DNA from: Caldilinea sp. CFX5
Lineage (GTDB): Bacteria > Chloroflexota > Anaerolineae > Caldilineales > Caldilineaceae
Direction: 5' to 3'
DNA: 14,246 nucleotides
Assembly (NCBI GenBank): GCA_021405325.1
Contig: QWII01000179.1
Span: 1 to 14,246, forward strand
Shown here: in pieces, positions 7,721-13,292 of the stretch
Numbering within the stretch: position 1 is the stretch's first letter
Layout of the letters: each line of letters starts with the position of its first letter
The notes under the pieces: generated by a model
Databases searched by the model: none
What the model was told of the DNA's origin: nothing
The model's input: the letters and a program-made list of their open reading frames with translations, nothing else
Program-made: the position numbers and the translations under genes

Positions 7721-8641
7721 TTACGCTACCCGCACCATATCGACGCTCACCTTGAGTTGATGACGACCATCGCCATAAAAGACCCCCTTGAGCGGCGTCA
7801 CATCGGCAAAATCGCGCCCCCAGCCGACAGTGACATGTTGGTCAACCGGAATGAGATGGTTGGTGGGATCAAAGTCAAGCCAACCAACGGCGGGAAGATA
7901 GACCGAACACCAGGCGTGGGAAGCGTCGACGCCCTGCAACTTCTCCTGGCCGGGGGGCGGTAGTGTTTCGATGTAACCGCTCACATAGCGGGCCGCCAGC
8001 CCTTTGGCGCGCAGGCAACCGATCATCAAGTGCGCAAAATCCTGGCAGACGCCCCGCCGCTCGGCCAACACTGTGCTCATTGGTGTAGTGATCGTCGTGA
8101 CGCCCGGCATAAAGGCAAATTCGCGGTAGATGCGCACCATCAAGTCATAGACCGCCTCAATGACTGGCCGCTTGGCCGCAAAAGAAGGGTTGGCATAGTC
8201 GGTCAGTTCCGCCGTCAGCGGTATCAAGGGGGATGGCATCGTATATTGACGAGCATCCAACAAGACCAGCGTGCGTTCGTTGCGCAACCGGTCGGCGACA
8301 CTTTCCCAACTCATTGCGCTTGCTTGTGTCAATAACTCTTCGCGGATGGGCCGCCCATCAGTTCCCGGTTGCGGTGTGATGCGCACCTGGCTGTTGACCA
8401 GAATGGTCATCGCCTCATGAGGTTGGCGTATGGCGTAAAAGAGGACGCGATTGCCAAAAAAATCGACCCGCTCATGGTGGTCGCCCCACGCCGGCTCCAC
8501 TATCGCATAAGTATCAAGACACTCTTGGGCAAAGAGGGCATGGCTAAAGCCGCGCGGCAGCATCCGCACTTCGTTGTAACAAAGGCTGGCTGGCGCTTCG
8601 TAGAGATACTCAGTCTTGTGTGTTACGCGATAGAGCGTCAT
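7721..8641 (-). CDS. Transglutaminase-like cysteine protease-fold protein
   Basis: A 306-residue protein with the Bact_transglu_N domain (residues 1-90, MTLYRVTHKTEYLYEAPASL) followed by a transglutaminase core. The catalytic triad is visible: Cys199 in RRGVCQDFAHLM, His242 in DASHAWCSVYLP and Asp258 in GWLDFDPTNH. Members are predicted peptidases or amide-bond hydrolases; no signal peptide is seen, so it should be cytoplasmic. Bacterial homologues often lie beside alpha-E and circularly permuted ATP-grasp genes, which are not here. The ATG overlaps the stop of the preceding nuclease pseudogene as ATGA (8638-8641) and has no ribosome binding site of its own, so its translation appears coupled to that remnant. 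Confidence 0.9.
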   Translation of the reverse strand: MTLYRVTHKTEYLYEAPASLCYNEVRMLPRGFSHALFAQECLDTYAIVEPAWGDHHERVDFFGNRVLFYAIRQPHEAMTILVNSQVRITPQPGTDGRPIREELLTQASAMSWESVADRLRNERTLVLLDARQYTMPSPLIPLTAELTDYANPSFAAKRPVIEAVYDLMVRIYREFAFMPGVTTITTPMSTVLAERRGVCQDFAHLMIGCLRAKGLAARYVSGYIETLPPPGQEKLQGVDASHAWCSVYLPAVGWLDFDPTNHLIPVDQHVTVGWGRDFADVTPLKGVFYGDGRHQLKVSVDMVRVA

Positions 8642-9330
8642 TTGGATTGCCGGCGTGAAGATTTGCGTTTTGCGCCCTGCGGTTTGCTTGGTTGCTTTTG
8701 TAACTGCACTTCGATCTGCTTCATGAGCGCAACCATCTCTTCTTCTGTCAGCCCAGCCAGCCGCTCTTCGGGCGCTAACCCAGCCAACCGCTCTTCGGGG
8801 GTTAACACGGCCAGTAAGGATTTGCGCAACAGCCTGCCTTCCTCCATCACGGTTTCCGGTGTGATGGCTTCACGTTTTCTCATGATGCTCTCTTCCTTTC
8901 CCTTTTCGACGGATTGATTCTGAAGACCGCTAAAGAAATCCCAGAACGCCTCGTCTAACTCTTGCCACTCCATTGCCATCAAGCGTTGGAAGGCGGCCCG
9001 CCGCACACTCCCCCGGCTGGCAAAACATTGCACAAAGGTATTGTGTAGCTCCGGGCGCAGTTCATTTAGCACGAGCAACACGACCGGCTGCAACATGGGG
9101 TTGACACTGCGATACACGCCGGGCTGTTCCGTAACTTGATAGCCATACTCCTGCAAAAAGGCTGGTCGCGGCGCGATTGCGGCAAAGATGAACGTTTGTA
9201 TCGCCGTATTGTCAACCTGTTGCGCTTGCCGGTAGAAATAATCATACCCCAGCGCCTGCTGAAAACGCTCCCGATTGAGCGATTCGGTAAACTTAAACTC
9301 GATCAGAATATGAAGGGGTAACGCTGTGCA
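8638..9330 (-). pseudogene. Rpn/PD-(D/E)XK-type nuclease, 5'-truncated
   Basis: The frame is open from 9330 and reads LHILIEFKFTESLN, then RERFQQALGYDYFYRQ, then AIQTFIFAAIAPRPAFL and the conserved EYGYQVTEQPGVYRS. The first block is the ExK half of a PD-(D/E)XK nuclease core (Glu11 and Lys13 of the fragment). The upstream part with the Asp is missing. The C-terminus carries a 9-residue tandem repeat (PEERLAGLA, PEERLAGLT) typical of Rpn/DUF4351-like and related transposase-associated proteins, then a Lys/Arg-rich tail. No ATG or GTG start exists before the homology begins, and a TAA stop belonging to the 73-aa gene lies directly in frame upstream. An internal TTG at 9156 could give a 172-aa product, but without the active site. 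I infer a remnant produced by deletion. Confidence 0.7.
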
Positions 9331-9552
9331 TTAGGCATGGTCACTTACCGCTGTCTCTGCTAATGCTTTGAGCATAATTGCCGCTGCATCAAACGCATCA
9401 TAGGGCGACCACACTGGATAAGCAACACCAGATTGAATGAGCGGTGTTTCTTCTTGGGCAAGTTCAGAAACCAAAAATTGAATCACATATCGTTTTTCGG
9501 CACGCTTCAATTCCCGTAAGCTTGGAAATAGCTGAGTCAATTCTGGAGACAT
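9331..9552 (-). CDS. Small antitoxin-like protein, 73 aa
   Basis: A 73-residue acidic protein: SLRELKRAEKRYVIQFLVSELAQ, followed by the motif AYPVWSPYDAFDAAAIMLKAL. I have seen proteins of this form (helical lead, then YPxWSPYxxxxAA) in cyanobacteria and Chloroflexota beside nuclease-type toxins. The antitoxin role is inference from that memory and from context. GAGG lies about nine bases before the ATG. It is the first gene after repeat R1, whose -10 box lies 46 bases upstream. Its expected partner gene is missing; the truncated nuclease follows the stop codon with no gap and in the same frame. Confidence 0.6.
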   Translation of the reverse strand: MSPELTQLFPSLRELKRAEKRYVIQFLVSELAQEETPLIQSGVAYPVWSPYDAFDAAAIMLKALAETAVSDHA

Positions 9553-9597
9553 TCTCTTCCCTCACAATATTCTCGATCCCAGGAGCGACTACAGAAT

Positions 9598-9626
9598 AGT
9601 ATACCACAGATTGGATTGTGATGCAG
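9598..9626 (-). promoter_or_regulatory. R1 promoter (weak copy)
   Basis: TATACT is at 9603-9598 on the minus strand. The -35 position 17 bp upstream reads CTGCAT, poorer than the TTGCGG of the other copies. It would drive the 73-aa gene and possibly the downstream pseudogene and transglutaminase gene. Confidence 0.45.
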
Positions 9627-9791
9627 GATGTACCGAGCAGATCGCCGATCGCTGTGTTGCGGCTAGGGACAAGTCGTGCGTGCTGGAAAATGGGAGCCAG
9701 GTGCCGTGTCATCGTCTATGACGCCCTGCCACTGGCGATGGGGGCAAACCGATCAACACAGGATGAACCGCACGATGATGGCCATGATGAC

Positions 9792-9820
9792 AAAAAGGCG
9801 AGTAGTCGCTACTCACCTTT
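9792..9820 (-). terminator. R1 terminator hairpin
   Basis: On the minus strand AAAGGTGAGTAG and CTACTCGCCTTT pair (9820-9809 with 9805-9794, one G-T pair) around a 3-base loop and are followed by more T. It lies about 160 bases after the DUF2442 stop codon and would end that operon. Confidence 0.6.
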
Positions 9821-9980
9821 GGCCGTAGATTGGTTTGTTGCATCGTTGAAACCGGAAGGAATGCTGACCTGAAACTGTAAGGGGTTGGATGCAGATTATG
9901 CCGAGTTCGGCCGGCTATTTCTTGCCTCATATACCGTGACTTTCCATAGAAATTTCTACTTCGACTGCCTACGACAGAAG

Positions 9981-10328
9981 TTACCGAACCATTTCGGCAA
10001 GCGGCAGCAACTCCTGCTGGCTTTGCGCCCGCTTGGCCAGCCAACGGGCAAAGGAAGCCTCGCTTTCCATCGATTGTTTGCCCAATAACAAACCTTCGAC
10101 CCCAATATCTTCATCAAGGTCAGGCCAGTGAATGCCATAGCCAGCGCCAGCAATCTGAAAATTGGCGCGTTCTTCCTCACTGCCATACGCTAACCGAGGA
10201 AACCACCCCAACGGCACGGCTACGGTGCGCCCATCGGTCAAATCGACACTCAGCGTGTCATCCGTTACCGTCACGCCCATCACTTTAGGGAGTGTTCGCA
10301 CGCCCACGGCAGAAATCGTCCCATTCAT
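9981..10328 (-). CDS. DUF2442 domain protein
   Basis: A 115-residue protein with the DUF2442 signature: DDTLSVDLTDGRTVAVPLGW, then FPRLAYGSEEERANF and GAGYGIHWPDLDEDIGVEGL. Function of the family is unproven; it is regularly encoded next to DUF4160 proteins, and the pair is suspected to be a toxin-antitoxin-like unit. I chose the ATG at 10328 (GGAGG ten bases before). A start at 10367 is possible but adds residues unlike the family. It overlaps the DUF4160 gene by 44 bp, so the two are cotranslated. The C-terminal 40 residues after the domain are rich in Gln and Glu and unremarkable. Confidence 0.8.
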   Translation of the reverse strand: MNGTISAVGVRTLPKVMGVTVTDDTLSVDLTDGRTVAVPLGWFPRLAYGSEEERANFQIAGAGYGIHWPDLDEDIGVEGLLLGKQSMESEASFARWLAKRAQSQQELLPLAEMVR

Positions 10329-10539
10329 TGCGCAATACCTCCAAATTCTCACGCGCCAACCGCTCAATCACGCGTAGTTCATGCCGACTATAGCCCAAAT
10401 TTTCTGCTATTCGTATATCGGGATCTAACCAGAGCTTGGCGCTGAGATTCTCCCGATCTACATGCATATGCCGGGGTTCTCGACAATCATAGGGATAGAA
10501 ATAGAACCGGTACGGCCCACGGCGCAGTGCAGTTGGCAT
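10285..10539 (-). CDS. DUF4160 domain protein
   Basis: An 84-residue protein beginning MPTALRRGPYRFYFYPYDC, the usual DUF4160 start, with the conserved EPRHMHV (His-x-His) and AKLWLDP strings and a helical YSRHELRVIERLARENLE tail. It is usually paired with DUF2442, as here. Role unproven; a small toxin or nucleic-acid-related protein has been suspected. The frame stays open upstream to an ATG at 10707, where the R2 peptide MIHKQAKPTQPQIHDAAYK joins it through a piece of xisH. A 140-aa fusion could therefore be made. GGAG lies 13 bases before the ATG at 10539, so local initiation is weak. Confidence 0.75.
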   Translation of the reverse strand: MPTALRRGPYRFYFYPYDCREPRHMHVDRENLSAKLWLDPDIRIAENLGYSRHELRVIERLARENLEVLRNEWDDFCRGRANTP

Positions 10540-10585
10540 ACAAGATTGTTTCTCCATTAACAAATTGGCAAAACCTGATGCCTTG

Positions 10586-10653
10586 CTCGGTGCCACTATG
10601 TTGAATCCAGGTTTTATTCTGTTCATCTTGCTAGGGTCAAACACCAACAACTT
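10586..10653 (-). pseudogene. Scar of a deleted xisH-xisI module
   Basis: Bases 10586-10623 match 36 of 38 bases of the intact xisI gene at 13401-13438. Bases 10624-10653 match 30 of 30 bases of the xisH 3' end at 13640-13669. The 201 bases between these in the intact pair are gone here, as is the rest of xisH. Translated, it reads KLLVFDPSKM (the XisH C-terminus) in frame with the R2 peptide. Confidence 0.85.
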
Positions 10654-10713
10654 GTACGCAGCGTCATGGATCTGCGGTTGCGTTGGTTTGGCCTGCTTGT
10701 GTATCATGGCTGT

Positions 10714-10742
10714 AGTATACCGCAGATCGCCGTCATCGGCAA
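10714..10742 (-). promoter_or_regulatory. R2 promoter
   Basis: On the minus strand TTGCCG (10742-10737), 17 bp, TATACT (10719-10714). The ATG at 10707 begins six bases after the -10 box, where transcription itself would start, so the message may be leaderless. Confidence 0.7.
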
Positions 10743-10905
10743 TTGTTTCACGCCGATCACCGATTGCTGTGTTGCGGCTAGGTACAAATCATGCGTGAGG
10801 GAAACAGGGAGCCAGGTTCCGTGTCATCGTCCATGACGCCTGACCCTGGCGATGGGGTGGAGCCGATCAACACAGGGTGAACCGCACGATGACGGCCCTG
10901 ATGAC

Positions 10906-10934
10906 AAAAAGGCGAGTAGCGACTACTCGCCTTT
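10906..10934 (-). terminator. R2 terminator hairpin
   Basis: AAAGGCGAGTAG and CTACTCGCCTTT pair perfectly (10908-10919 with 10923-10934) around a 3-base loop. On the minus strand the stem is followed by TTTTTGTCATC. It lies about 150 bases after the stop codon of the MazF gene. Confidence 0.7.
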
Positions 10935-11080
10935 GGCCGCCGATTGGTTTGTTGCATTGTTGAAACCGGAAGGACGGCTGACCTGAAAAGGTAAGGGGTT
11001 GGATGCCGATAATACCGAGATGGACGGTATCTGCCATACCAGAGGCCGAACACCGGTGTAAACCACTTGGCGAGATGCCG

Positions 11081-11416
11081 TTATTTAATCAGGTACGCTC
11101 CCAATTTCTCTAGCAATCTTCGGTGTCGTGTTGATGAAATCGAACCAATTGCACCAACAATTTGACTTTGCGGCACAACGGTCAAAAAACCTAATCGTAT
11201 CAACGATTTTCCAACCAAACTGCTCGCTAGAAAATCGCTGTCCGTCGGTGAAATGGTTTCGTCAAAATTTTTTACTTCTTGGTGCAGTTGTGTGCTGACA
11301 CCACAAACTAGCATATCTTGGAACGGTGGCATTTCCCGAAGAATGATAGCCGGGCGATTTTTTACTGTGCCGTTCGCTTGCGGCATTGCGACAATGACTA
11401 CATCACCTTCCTTCAT
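11081..11416 (-). CDS. MazF/PemK-family toxin (endoribonuclease)
   Basis: A 111-residue protein with the PemK/MazF fold: MKEGDVVIVAMPQ (first strand of the SH3-like barrel), KNRPAIILREMPPFQDMLVC (the conserved RPaiil string), then DSDFLASSLVGKSLIRLGFL and a C-terminal helix RHRRLLEKLGAYL. Family members cleave mRNA at short sequence motifs and are neutralised by the cognate antitoxin, here the gene just upstream. The start overlaps the antitoxin gene by 14 bp. GAGG lies 12 bases before the ATG, which suggests coupled translation. It reads intact, with no frameshift. The cleavage site cannot be told from sequence. Confidence 0.85.
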   Translation of the reverse strand: MKEGDVVIVAMPQANGTVKNRPAIILREMPPFQDMLVCGVSTQLHQEVKNFDETISPTDSDFLASSLVGKSLIRLGFLTVVPQSQIVGAIGSISSTRHRRLLEKLGAYLIK

Positions 11417-11636
11417 ATTTCGGGTTTACCTCTTTGATTAAGTCTAGCGAGTATTCCGGTTCGTCATCGCCATAAGCGCGTTCCAAATTTGCCAAAGAAA
11501 AGCGTGTCCACTCTTTGCGTTCTTCATCTTCTAACTGGATTACAACAACTAATTTTGTGTTTGGCGCAAGCTCGTATGGCTCGTCCAATAAAATTTGTTT
11601 GCCGTCAAAGTGAGCTTGTAAAGTAACAGTTTGCAT
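11403..11636 (-). CDS. AF2212-like (DUF104) antitoxin, partner of MazF
   Basis: A 77-residue protein. The N-terminal half MQTVTLQAHFDGKQILLDEP, then YELAPNTKLVVVIQ, is the AF2212/DUF104-type beta domain (xxxAxFDGxxxxxxEPxxLxPNTxxxV). The acidic C-terminal tail (LERAYGDDEPEYSLDLIKEV) is suited to cover a toxin. It precedes the toxin gene, the usual antitoxin-first order. GGGAG lies about 12 bases before the ATG, spaced a little wide. Repeat R3 carries the likely promoter 120 bases upstream. The same antitoxin family occurs in the next module with a PIN toxin. Confidence 0.8.
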   Translation of the reverse strand: MQTVTLQAHFDGKQILLDEPYELAPNTKLVVVIQLEDEERKEWTRFSLANLERAYGDDEPEYSLDLIKEVNPKYEGR

Positions 11637-11757
11637 GTTTTTTTGCTCCCAAAAGCATTTTGCAATTACTTTTGTTGTAAATCAAAGCAATGAAACACAA
11701 GTAATACGCGGCGTCATGGCTCTGCGGTTGCGTTGGTTTGGCCTGCTTGTATGTCAT
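11605..11757 (-). CDS. R3 leader peptide ORF, 50 aa
   Basis: The ATG lies six bases after the R3 -10 box. The first 18 residues, MTYKQAKPTQPQSHDAAY, match the peptides opened by R2, R4 and R5; the rest is unrelated. The ORF ends 32 bases inside the antitoxin gene, so its translation could influence antitoxin start. There is no ribosome binding site, so only leaderless initiation would work. Whether it is translated is unknown. Confidence 0.3.
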   Translation of the reverse strand: MTYKQAKPTQPQSHDAAYYLCFIALIYNKSNCKMLLGAKKHANCYFTSSL

Positions 11758-11763
11758 GTCTGT

Positions 11764-11792
11764 AGTATACCGCAGATTGCCGTCATCCGCAA
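11764..11792 (-). promoter_or_regulatory. R3 promoter
   Basis: On the minus strand TTGCGG (11792-11787), 17 bp, TATACT (11769-11764). It drives the AF2212-like antitoxin and MazF genes. Confidence 0.7.
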
Positions 11793-11956
11793 TTGTTTCC
11801 CGCTGATCGCTGATCGCTGTGTGGCGGCTAGGGACAAGTCGCGCGTGATGGAAAAAGGGAGTCAGGTTCCGTGTCATCGTCCATGACGCCCTGCCATTGG
11901 CGATGGGGTGGAGCCGATCAACACAGGATGAACCGCACGATGACGGCCATGATGAC

Positions 11957-11985
11957 AAAAAGGCGAGTAGCGGCTACTCGCCTTT
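11957..11985 (-). terminator. R3 terminator hairpin
   Basis: A perfect 12-bp stem AAAGGCGAGTAG/CTACTCGCCTTT (11959-11970 with 11974-11985), loop CGG. On the minus strand TTTTTGTCATC follows. It lies about 155 bases after the PIN gene stop. Confidence 0.7.
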
Positions 11986-12140
11986 GGCCGCCGATTGGTT
12001 TGTTGCATCGTTGAAATCGGAAGGAATGCTGACATGAAACTGGAAGGGGTTGGATGCCGATAATGCCGAGATGGACGGCACTTATATCCTGCATACAACC
12101 AGACACAGCCACACTACACCTTCGGATAAGGCTCTCCCTT

Positions 12141-12557
12141 TTACTCCCGCAACAAAACTCGAAAACCGGCTTGCTGAAAATGCATATCGATGGTCAGGGC
12201 ACTTATCAACTTACGTTCGTGCATGACGACAAAGGAGAGACAATCAACCAGACCCCACTCTTTATCGGGCCGAGTGCGGTAGAGATTCAATGCCTGACTA
12301 TACAAACCATCGGTCAAGGAGATAATCCCAACGGTTGGATCAGCTTCAAGCGCATCCAACAATTTCACCGCGGCCTCACGAAACCGTTGCCCTGATAAGG
12401 CATTGCCGATCTCAAGCAGTACTGCCCGCGTGGTTACTAACTTTGTTTTGTGAGTGCGTAGTTGCTTCGCCAACTGTACGGCTTTGGGATGCAATTGATC
12501 TTTCGCATTCGCCAGCGCGATCGCGTAAGCTGTGTCCAAAAACACTTCACTGTCCAT
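12141..12557 (-). CDS. PIN-domain toxin (VapC-like ribonuclease)
   Basis: A 138-residue PIN-domain protein. The acidic active-site residues are in place: Asp8 in EVFLDTAYAIAL, Glu49 in LLEIGNAL, Asp105 in WGLVDCLSFVVM and Asp124 in ALTIDMHFQQAGF. VapC-type toxins cleave RNA (tRNA, rRNA or mRNA) using Mg2+ at this site. I took the ATG at 12557, which gives the family-typical start a few residues before the first Asp; ORF extension to 12587 adds unlike residues. The start overlaps the antitoxin gene by 11 bp. It has no strong ribosome binding site, so coupling is likely. Confidence 0.85.
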   Translation of the reverse strand: MDSEVFLDTAYAIALANAKDQLHPKAVQLAKQLRTHKTKLVTTRAVLLEIGNALSGQRFREAAVKLLDALEADPTVGIISLTDGLYSQALNLYRTRPDKEWGLVDCLSFVVMHERKLISALTIDMHFQQAGFRVLLRE

Positions 12558-12771
12558 CGCGCGTCTTATTCCCATACAAATACTCATCTAGTTGGCGTGA
12601 CCAATCCGGTGGTCCTTCCAAGGCAAGCGCTTCCGCGACATCAAGAAAGGATGTAGTAATCTGTTCCTCAGCAGTTACCGCAATTTGTACGCGAGAATTG
12701 GGTGGTAAGCGAATAGGTTGTACCGGCAAAAAAACTCGACCATCAAATACTGCATCAATTGTCACTACCAT
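12547..12771 (-). CDS. AF2212-like (DUF104) antitoxin, partner of the PIN toxin
   Basis: A 74-residue protein: MVVTIDAVFDGRVFLPVQP, then IRLPPNSRVQIAV, is the AF2212/DUF104 domain. A linker (EEQITTSFLDVAEALALEG) and the acidic/aromatic tail DWSRQLDEYLYGN follow and would contact the toxin. AAGGAGG ends six bases before the ATG, the best ribosome binding site in the array. That fits the need for more antitoxin than toxin. An extended -10 element lies 54 bases upstream in addition to the more distant R4 promoter. In the first half it resembles the antitoxin of the MazF module. Confidence 0.82.
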   Translation of the reverse strand: MVVTIDAVFDGRVFLPVQPIRLPPNSRVQIAVTAEEQITTSFLDVAEALALEGPPDWSRQLDEYLYGNKTRDGQ

Positions 12772-12998
12772 TGAGCGCCTCCTTAGCTTTTATGCGACCG
12801 CCTTGCAGTCATATCGACTTGATTCGCTATTTTACCACACAATGCTGCAATCATAGCAGAACAGCAAGGAGGGTTATTGTTCTCAGCTTGAAATAGATTC
12901 CACACTTAGGTTTTGGTCCATGGTATATGCCGTCACCTACGAGTGGCCGAACAAAGTTGTCTTTCCGGCCTTGATGCGCAGCGGAGCGGCTAGCACCA
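12772..12998. other. Spacer between the PIN module and R4
   Basis: It holds the candidate promoter TGTGGTAAAATAGCG (12839-12825, minus strand). The stretch 12971-13036 is shared with 14072-14130 before R5 (CCATCAACTGCCG and AAATCG strings). I recognise no gene between 12840 and 12970. Confidence 0.5.
12829..12839 (-). promoter_or_regulatory. Extended -10 element before the PIN antitoxin
   Basis: GTGTGGTAAAAT carries TGn-TAAAAT. It shares TGTGGTAAAATAGCG with the LuxR upstream region at 6576-6590. No convincing -35 is present. It could give the PIN module a second promoter, independent of R4. Confidence 0.35.
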
Positions 12999-13091
12999 TC
13001 AACTGCCGGAAAATCGTTCGATTCGAGAACAATTTCTTGTACGCGCGTCATGGATCTGCGGTTGCGTTGGTTTGGCCGGCTTGCGTGTCAT
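12999..13091 (-). CDS. R4 leader peptide ORF, 30 aa
   Basis: MTRKPAKPTQPQIHDA followed by 14 residues ending RFSGS. The start lies six bases after the R4 -10 box. The R5 copy has the same start, length and stop position, with a local two-part frame change in the middle. That pattern could mean either a conserved peptide or merely shared repeat sequence. Confidence 0.3.
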   Translation of the reverse strand: MTRKPAKPTQPQIHDARTRNCSRIERFSGS

Positions 13092-13097
13092 GTCGGT

Positions 13098-13126
13098 AGT
13101 ATACCGTAGATCGCCGTCATCCGCAA
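13098..13126 (-). promoter_or_regulatory. R4 promoter
   Basis: On the minus strand TTGCGG (13126-13121), 17 bp, TATACT (13103-13098). It is directed at the PIN module, 330 bases downstream. Confidence 0.65.
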
Positions 13127-13229
13127 TTGTTTTACGCCGATTGCCGAGCGCTTCCCATGACGCCCTGACACTGGCGATGGGGTGGAGCCGATCAACACAG
13201 GATGAACCGCACGATGACGCCATGATGAC

Positions 13230-13258
13230 AAAAAGGCGAGTAATCGCTACTCGCCTTT
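13230..13258 (-). terminator. R4 terminator hairpin
   Basis: AAAGGCGAGTA (13232-13242) pairs with TACTCGCCTTT (13248-13258) and TTTTTGTCATC follows on the minus strand. It lies only 34 bases after the xisI stop codon. Confidence 0.75.
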
Positions 13259-13292
13259 GGCCGCCGATTGGTTTATTGCTTACGCGCAACGA

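Larger units (their letters stand above)
9597..9905. repeat. Intergenic punctuation repeat, copy R1
   Basis: It shares long blocks with R2 and R3: GTGTTGCGGCTAGG, GATCAACACAGG, GATGAACCGCACGATGA, the GGCGAGTAG hairpin, GATTGGTTTGTTGCAT and AAGGGGTTGGATGC. It is the most diverged copy. The -35 region is changed, and the left end stops at the -10 box, so it lacks the conserved peptide start found in R2-R5. It separates the 73-aa gene from the DUF2442 gene. Confidence 0.85.
10654..11028. repeat. Intergenic punctuation repeat, copy R2
   Basis: This is a full-length copy of about 375 bp. Its left end is GCGTCATGGATCTGCGGTTG and its right end GGATGCCGATAATACCGAGA, then TGGACGG. It aligns along its whole length with R3, with scattered substitutions and short indels. 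It lies between the MazF and DUF4160 modules. Confidence 0.9.
11703..12078. repeat. Intergenic punctuation repeat, copy R3
   Basis: A full-length copy of about 376 bp, from AATACGCGGCGTCATGG to GCCGAGATGGACGGCA. It is closest to R2 and serves here as the most complete reference copy. It lies between the PIN toxin and the AF2212/MazF module. Confidence 0.9.
12971..13281. repeat. Intergenic punctuation repeat, copy R4 (variant form)
   Basis: The core 13037-13281 matches R2/R3 but lacks about 60 bp between CGAGCGCT and CCATGACGCC and lacks the last 75 bp or so at the right end. On the left it extends 66 bp further than R2/R3, and this extension is shared with R5. It lies between the xisHI and PIN modules. 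Confidence 0.85.

Noticed and set aside
9709..12098. Minus-strand ORFs inside the repeats with MQQTNxRPKxSS and AVHPVLIG strings
   Set aside because: They are similar only because the repeat DNA is similar. The terminator hairpin lies inside them, R2 and R4 carry frameshifts, and there is no ribosome binding site. I treat them as non-coding.
12851..13051. 66-aa minus-strand ORF before the PIN module
   Set aside because: It begins inside repeat R4 in a frame different from the shared peptide, and resembles nothing I recognise.
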